The position numbers and the translations under genes are program-made. Positions 59,469 to 64,000 of a DNA stretch of 64,000 nucleotides are shown here, one piece after another; positions within the stretch are counted from its first letter, which is position 1, and each line of letters opens with the position of its first letter. The stretch is from Derxia gummosa DSM 723 (GTDB taxonomy: Bacteria > Pseudomonadota > Gammaproteobacteria > Burkholderiales > Burkholderiaceae_E), in NCBI RefSeq assembly GCF_000482785.1, contig NZ_AXWS01000013.1, positions 600,440-664,439 of the forward strand. Direction: 5' to 3'. The notes beneath the pieces are model-generated. The model was not told the origin of the DNA. It saw nothing but the letters and a program-made list of their open reading frames with translations, and did no database searches.

Positions 59469-60967
59469 ACGCGCTGCTCGACCACCTCGCGCTCGGCTTC
59501 GGCGAGGCGCTCACCTGGATGAACCTCGGCTTCTGCCTCGCGGGTTGCCTCATCGGCACGCTCGTCGGCGTGCTGCCGGGGCTCGGGCCGGTCGCCACCA
59601 TCGCCATGCTGCTGCCCGCCACCTACGCGCTGCCGCCCGTGACGGCGCTGATCATGCTCGCGGGCATCTACTACGGCGCGCAGTACGGCGGCTCGACCAC
59701 CGCGATCCTGCTGCGCCTGCCCGGCGAATCGTCGTCGGTCATCACCTGCCTCGACGGCAACGCGATGGCCCGCAACGGCCGCGCCGGCTCGGCGCTGACG
59801 GTGGCCGCGCTCGGCTCCTTCTTCGCGGGCACTGTGGCGACGCTGCTGCTCGCGGCGCTGTCGTCGCCGCTCGCGTCGGTGGCGCAGCGCTTCGGGCCGG
59901 CCGAGCTGTTCCTGCTCATGGTGCTCGGGCTGATCGCGGCGGTCGTGCTGGCCCAGGGCAGCTTCGTGCGCTCGCTCGCGATGATTCTCGCGGGCCTGCT
60001 CCTCGGCACCGTGGGCGGCGACGTCAACAGCGGCGTGCAGCGCTTCACCTTCGGCCTCGGCGTGCTGAGCGACGGGCTCGGCTTCGTGCCGGTGGCGATG
60101 GGCCTGTTCGGCGTGGCCGAGATCATCGCCAACCTCGTGCGCGGCGACGGCGGCGGCGGCAAGGTCGAGCGCATCGGCAGCCTCTGGCCCACGAAGGCCG
60201 AGGCGCGCGAGGCCGCGCCCGCCGTGCTGCGCGGCACTGTCGTCGGCTCGCTGCTCGGCATCCTGCCCGGCGGCGGCGCGACGCTCGCGAGCTTCGTCGC
60301 CTACACGGTCGAGAAGAAGCTCGCGCGCGAGCCCTGGCGCTTCGGCCGCGGCGCCGTCGCGGGCGTGGCCGCGCCCGAGTCGGCCAACAACGCGGGCGCC
60401 CAGACCTCCTTCGTGCCGCTGCTCACGCTCGGCCTGCCGGCCAACGCGGTGATGGCGATGATGGTGGGCGCGATGATGATGCACGGCATCGCGCCCGGCC
60501 CCGGCGTCATCGACAGCCAGCCGGCGCTCGTGTGGGGCATGGTCGCGAGCATGTGGGTCGGCAACCTGATGCTCGTGGTCATCAACCTGCCCCTCATCGG
60601 CTGGTGGGTGAAGCTCGTGAGCGTGCCCTACCGGCTGCTCTATCCGGCGGTGCTCGTGTTCTGTCTCGTGGGCGTGTACAGCGTCAACAACAGCACGGCC
60701 GAGGTGCTGCTGACGGCGCTGTTCGGTGTGGTCGGCTGGCTGCTGCAACGCTGGCGCTGCGATGCCGCGCCGCTGCTGCTCGCCTTCGTGCTCGGCCCGA
60801 TGCTCGAAGAGAACCTGCGCCGCGCGCTGCTGCTGTCGCGCGGCAATCCGGCGGTGTTCATCGACAGCCCGATCGCCGTCGCGCTGCTCGCGCTCGCGGT
60901 GGTGCTGGTGATCGCGGTCGCGCTGCCGCGCGTGCGCCGGCTGCGCGGCGTGGCCTTCGCCGAGTGA
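59465..60967 (+). CDS. tctA: Tripartite tricarboxylate transporter large subunit
   Basis: A 500-residue membrane permease. Signature stretches are GVLPGLGPVATIAMLLPATY, YYGAQYGGSTTAILLRLPGE, SVITCLDGNAMARNGRAGSA and APESANNAGAQTSFVPLLTL. With TctB and a periplasmic receptor it takes up carboxylates using an ion gradient. The specific substrate is not evident. Confidence 0.92.
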   Translation: MNALLDHLALGFGEALTWMNLGFCLAGCLIGTLVGVLPGLGPVATIAMLLPATYALPPVTALIMLAGIYYGAQYGGSTTAILLRLPGESSSVITCLDGNAMARNGRAGSALTVAALGSFFAGTVATLLLAALSSPLASVAQRFGPAELFLLMVLGLIAAVVLAQGSFVRSLAMILAGLLLGTVGGDVNSGVQRFTFGLGVLSDGLGFVPVAMGLFGVAEIIANLVRGDGGGGKVERIGSLWPTKAEAREAAPAVLRGTVVGSLLGILPGGGATLASFVAYTVEKKLAREPWRFGRGAVAGVAAPESANNAGAQTSFVPLLTLGLPANAVMAMMVGAMMMHGIAPGPGVIDSQPALVWGMVASMWVGNLMLVVINLPLIGWWVKLVSVPYRLLYPAVLVFCLVGVYSVNNSTAEVLLTALFGVVGWLLQRWRCDAAPLLLAFVLGPMLEENLRRALLLSRGNPAVFIDSPIAVALLALAVVLVIAVALPRVRRLRGVAFAE

Positions 60968-61098
60968 TGCCGGCGGCCGGCCCGCCCCGGCCTTCGAACC
61001 CCCATGCGGAATGCCGCTTCGCCGGCTTCCGCGCCCTCGCGCGCCGGGTCACGAGTCCGGCGCGCCTCCCCTGATCCCGCAACCTCCTGGAGTTCCGG

Positions 61099-62079
61099 AT
61101 GAACGCACCTTCGCGTCTTCGTCGCCGTCTGCTGTCCGTCGCCGGTGGTGCCGGCGTGCTCGCCGCGCTGCCGCGCCTCGCGCGGGCCGCCAGCTATCCC
61201 GACCATCCCGTCAGCTATGTCGTGCCGTATCCGCCCGGCGCGACCAGCGACAACACCGCGCGCATCGTGTCGCAGAAGCTCGCCGAGAAGCTCGGCCAGC
61301 CCTTCGTCATCGACAACCGCCCCGGCGCGGGCGGCGGCCTCGGCACCGAATACGCCGCAAAGGCCAGGCCCGACGGCTACACCCTGCTCAACGCCACGAG
61401 CGCGATGTTTGCCGTCGTGCCCCAGCTCATCAAGGCCGGCTACGACTCGTTCAAGGACTTCACGCCGCTCGGCCTGATCGGCAATTCGGTCACGGTGCTC
61501 GCGGTGCGCAACGACCTGCCGGTCAACAGCGTGGCCGAGCTGATCGCCTACTCGAAGAAGCATCCGGGCACGCTCAACTACGCCACCTCGGGCAACGGCT
61601 CGGGCGGCCACCTGAGCGTCGAATACCTCAAGCTCAAGACCGGCCTCGACGCCGAGCACGTCCCCTACAAGGGCAGCGCGGCGGCGGCCAACGACCTCGT
61701 CGCGGGCCGGGTGGACATGTTCTTCGACCCGCTCGCGGCCCAGTTCGCGAGGGCCGGCAAGATCAAGGCGCTCGCGATCGCGGGCGCGAAGCAGTCCGAA
61801 CTGTTGCCCGGCGTGCCGCCGATCCAGACCGCCGTGCCCGACTGGGAGTTCGACAACTACTTCTTCGTCGCCGCGCCGGCCGGCATCCCCGACGACATCC
61901 GTCGCACGCTCGTGCGCGCGGTCGGCGAGGTGATAGCCGATCCCGGCGTGGTCGAGAAACTCAAGGCGCTGAGCCTCGTGCCGGTGGCGCAGACGCCGGA
62001 GCAGATCGCGGCGCGCATCAGGCGGGACTTCGTGGTTGCCGGGGACATCATCCGGCGGGGGAAGGTGGTGGCGGATTGA
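61099..62079 (+). CDS. tctC: Tripartite transporter receptor (TctC/Bug family)
   Basis: A 326-residue periplasmic receptor. The leader (RLRRRLLSVAGGAGVLAALP) has twin-arginine character. Bug signatures follow: YPDHPVSYVVPYPPGATSDN, FVIDNRPGAGGGLGTEYAAK, LNYATSGNGSGGHLSVEYLK and VDMFFDPLAAQ. It lies 131 bp after tctA, with CTGGAG before the start, and completes the tctBAC set. Confidence 0.9.
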   Translation: MNAPSRLRRRLLSVAGGAGVLAALPRLARAASYPDHPVSYVVPYPPGATSDNTARIVSQKLAEKLGQPFVIDNRPGAGGGLGTEYAAKARPDGYTLLNATSAMFAVVPQLIKAGYDSFKDFTPLGLIGNSVTVLAVRNDLPVNSVAELIAYSKKHPGTLNYATSGNGSGGHLSVEYLKLKTGLDAEHVPYKGSAAAANDLVAGRVDMFFDPLAAQFARAGKIKALAIAGAKQSELLPGVPPIQTAVPDWEFDNYFFVAAPAGIPDDIRRTLVRAVGEVIADPGVVEKLKALSLVPVAQTPEQIAARIRRDFVVAGDIIRRGKVVAD

Positions 62080-62088
62080 GAAAGATCG

Positions 62089-62105
62089 GAGGCCGACGCC
62101 TCTTT
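62089..62105 (+). terminator. Possible terminator after tctC
   Basis: GAGGC and GCCTC form a short stem with a 4-nt loop, followed by TTT, between tctC and the convergent adaptor gene. The T tract is short, so this is a weak call. Confidence 0.35.
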
Positions 62106-62125
62106 CCCTGAGGCGGTCTCGCCGC

Positions 62126-63502
62126 TCAGCGCAGTTGGGTTCCGAACGGATCCCAGCCATCGAACATCGACGGCTCGGCGGGCTTGACGGCGGGAGGCTC
62201 GATGACGGTGATGACGGCGTGATCGTCGTCGCGCAGGTTGAGCACGACGCTGGTGTTGCGCTCGATGGAGGTGGCCATGGCGGCGATGCTCCAGCCGAGC
62301 ATGGGCATGTTGGCGCCCGGGTCGCCGAGGGCGGTCCAGAGATTGATGCCGAAGGCGGGATCGGCGAGCGGCAGTTCGGGGAAGGCCGGGTTGTGCATGA
62401 GCGCGAGGGTGGCGGGCACGAAGTTGTAGGCCTTGGGCCCGGCGCCGTAGTCGTAGAACACGCGTTGCGGCAGGGCGACCGGCGGGATCTCGCCGCGCTC
62501 GTCATGGGGCAGCAGCGCGAGCGCGCGGGCCCAGCCCTCGGCGAAGGCGGCCTGGCGCTCGCGTTCCTTCATGAGCACCGGCGGCGACTGCGGCGCACCG
62601 TCGTCCTTGCGGTAGGAGACGAGGATCGGGCGATGGACGATGGCGAGGTCGGGCAACTGGTCGAACATCGCGAGCTGCTCGGTGGTCCAGGGTTCGGGGA
62701 AAAAGCGGGTGGGAGTGAATGGCTTGGGAGGCGTGGAGCGCCATTTCCAGAATTGCGGATAAGCCGTGCCGTCCGGCTTCCGGGTATAGGGAGCGAAATA
62801 CCGCAACCACTCGACGCGATCGCGGCGGGCAAAGGCGAGGACGGCGACGGATTGGGTGGTGTCCGAGAACTTGCGCTGTCCGTTGCCGAGATTGCCATAA
62901 TGGTCGCTATAGACCAGTAAGAGCGGGACATCCGGATTTTTATCGAAGAACTGGAAGGCCAAATGCAAGGCGCGATCGGGATAATTGTTCAGTATATGGC
63001 CTATTTTTATGAATCTATGCCAATGCAAGCCAGCGCTGGCTCGATACTCGTCAAGCTTGTCGTAATTTAAGCGTCTTTTTCTTCCTTCTGTGGTGGTGGG
63101 CTCCCGTGAGACTTCCAGATCGGGGATGGTCCACCCCTCGACTAATGTGCGTGCTGCCCATTCAATTCCGGCACCTATCCTCCATTCAAGTCCCTGCCTT
63201 TTTTCCGACTCTGTCGAGTAATAATAGCTTGGGTCGTCGGGCAAGATCCGTTGCCCAGGGAGTTTCTTGATTTCCAGCCATAGATTCCTTTGGGAGAAGC
63301 GCTCTGCAATGATCGCCAGGCTGATGACTGCGAGAGAATTTATTTGTTGCTCTGAAGCGGGGCTGTCATTCATGATCCGGTCCTGTATCTGGAGTTCATT
63401 GGCTATTTCTCTTTGTTCAGTCTCTTCGGGCTTGACGTAGGATGGATGGGTTGCGGTCGCAATTATCAGCAGCCAGATTGCGGGTTTTAATAGCTTATTC
63501 AT
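62126..63502 (-). CDS. Tla3-like type VI lipase adaptor (DUF2875)
   Basis: A 458-residue exported protein. A signal peptide-like N-terminus (MNKLLKPAIWLLIIATATHP) is followed by a two-part body. The C-terminal part contains VPLLLVYSDHYGNLGNGQ, YDYGAGPKAYNFVPATLAL and DPGANMPMLGWSIAAMATSI, typical of DUF2875, the family of the Tla3 adaptor that loads the Tle3 lipase for type VI secretion. It overlaps the end of the upstream lipase gene by four bases. The first 200 codons are AT-rich (about 45% GC by hand count) while the last 250 are about 70% GC, so the gene is compositionally mosaic. Confidence 0.8.
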   Translation of the reverse strand: MNKLLKPAIWLLIIATATHPSYVKPEETEQREIANELQIQDRIMNDSPASEQQINSLAVISLAIIAERFSQRNLWLEIKKLPGQRILPDDPSYYYSTESEKRQGLEWRIGAGIEWAARTLVEGWTIPDLEVSREPTTTEGRKRRLNYDKLDEYRASAGLHWHRFIKIGHILNNYPDRALHLAFQFFDKNPDVPLLLVYSDHYGNLGNGQRKFSDTTQSVAVLAFARRDRVEWLRYFAPYTRKPDGTAYPQFWKWRSTPPKPFTPTRFFPEPWTTEQLAMFDQLPDLAIVHRPILVSYRKDDGAPQSPPVLMKERERQAAFAEGWARALALLPHDERGEIPPVALPQRVFYDYGAGPKAYNFVPATLALMHNPAFPELPLADPAFGINLWTALGDPGANMPMLGWSIAAMATSIERNTSVVLNLRDDDHAVITVIEPPAVKPAEPSMFDGWDPFGTQLR

Positions 63503-64000
63503 TGTTTTCCGTTTGACTGACTCTTGCGCTGTCCGATGTTGGCGCTGTTGACTAGCTTGAGTGAGGAAATTTCCGGGAGATCATCGGGGAGCAAGCCGTG
63601 CTTGTGGTACGTGAATGTCTTGTCGATCCAGGCCTTGCATTGATGGTCGGTTTCCATGTTTCGCCAATAAATTGCCAGTTCGTTCTTTTGTTTGTTGTCG
63701 GGTGAGGGTATTGCGTCTGCGTCAGTATCAGAATCATTCTCATCGCTTTGCCATTTTGTCCGCCAATCCGCCACGGCCCGCAAATACTCCAGCCATCCGA
63801 AATACTCCATCTCGAAGGGCACGGGCTCGCCGAGGCTGAGGTCATAGGCGGTGACGAATTCGTGGTGCCTGGCATTGGCCGGCACGCCCGAGTGGTAGCT
63901 GTTCTCGTTGGCGTTCCGCAGGTCGGTGTCCTCCATCAGGCGGCGCTTCATCTCGTTGGGCGTTTCCTCGCGGGTGATCACGAGCTGGCCGGTGGCGTCG
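63499..64000 (-). CDS. Tle3-like type VI lipase, 3' part (runs off window)
   Basis: The C-terminal 166 or so residues of a larger protein whose start lies beyond the right edge; the frame is open to base 64000. The stretch ITREETPNEMKRRLMEDTDL and SYHSGVPANARHHEFVTAYD match the C-terminal region of Tle3-type antibacterial lipases. Linkage to a Tla3-like gene supports this. The last 100 codons are AT-rich, whereas the part near the edge returns to higher GC. The catalytic serine region is not in the window. Confidence 0.75.
   Translation of the reverse strand, partial: DATGQLVITREETPNEMKRRLMEDTDLRNANENSYHSGVPANARHHEFVTAYDLSLGEPVPFEMEYFGWLEYLRAVADWRTKWQSDENDSDTDADAIPSPDNKQKNELAIYWRNMETDHQCKAWIDKTFTYHKHGLLPDDLPEISSLKLVNSANIGQRKSQSNGKQ

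Noticed and set aside
1..64000. CRISPR arrays, prophage, integrases or insertion sequences
   Set aside because: No regularly spaced repeats, transposase or phage genes were seen on either strand.

Overview
The window is GC-rich DNA (about 70% G+C by eye) from what looks like a betaproteobacterium, most likely of the Burkholderiales. This is inferred from the gene content: a malonate decarboxylase (mdc) operon fed by a TRAP transporter, an aromatic-amine-dehydrogenase-type (aau) operon, a tripartite tricarboxylate (TctBAC) system, several organosulfur genes, and a type VI lipase/adaptor pair at the right edge. No rRNA, tRNA, CRISPR array, insertion sequence or integrase is visible.

Layout. 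0.2-3.4 kb: a TonB-dependent receptor behind a Fur-box-like site, then an MFS transporter. 3.4-4.1 kb: decayed remnants of an MFS gene and a LysR gene. 4.1-7.6 kb: an APC permease and a monohaem cytochrome c (minus strand), divergent from an AraC-family regulator. 7.9-8.7 kb: a lipoprotein. 18.9 down to 8.7 kb (minus): one long operon, aauB-aauE-aauD-aauA-cytochrome c, followed by DUF1329, DUF1302, an MMPL/RND protein and a YCF48-like protein. 28.5 down to 18.9 kb (minus): TRAP transporter dctPQM, then mdcA-mdcC-mdcDE (fused)-mdcG-mdcB-mdcH, with a divergent GntR/FCD regulator.

29.5-36.7 kb: a sulfonate-type binding protein (minus), then a plus-strand run of LLM flavin monooxygenase, TonB receptor, TauD dioxygenase and peroxiredoxin-like protein. 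36.8-38.9 kb: a membrane protein with a HELLGH motif and two GNAT genes, the second frameshifted. 39.1-44.9 kb: choline-sulfate utilisation (LysR regulator, ChoX-type binding protein, TonB receptor, choline-sulfatase), with lower GC in its distal part. 45.4-47.3 kb: two uncharacterised genes. 47.3-50.0 kb: two more LLM monooxygenases. 50.2 kb: a DUF2059 protein. 55.4 down to 50.9 kb: a thiol dioxygenase, a four-domain rhodanese, a flavoprotein and a 2[4Fe-4S] ferredoxin, with a divergent LysR regulator. 56.5-58.6 kb: two sulfonate-type binding proteins. 58.9-62.1 kb: tctB-tctA-tctC. 62.1-64 kb: a Tla3-like adaptor and the 3' end of a Tle3-like lipase.

Together the genes describe scavenging: amines oxidised in the periplasm, malonate decarboxylated in the cytoplasm, and sulfur taken from sulfonates, sulfate esters and thiols. 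Three signals stand out. (1) A 12-bp palindrome, GCAAGCGCTTGC, occurs exactly six times, always inside genes and in all three codon phases. (2) An 18-bp element, CGTTAGCCGAAATCGGCA, lies upstream of both the cytochrome c/AraC divergon and the aau operon and suggests they are co-regulated. (3) The flavoprotein-ferredoxin-rhodanese-thiol dioxygenase operon looks like a poorly described organosulfur pathway.
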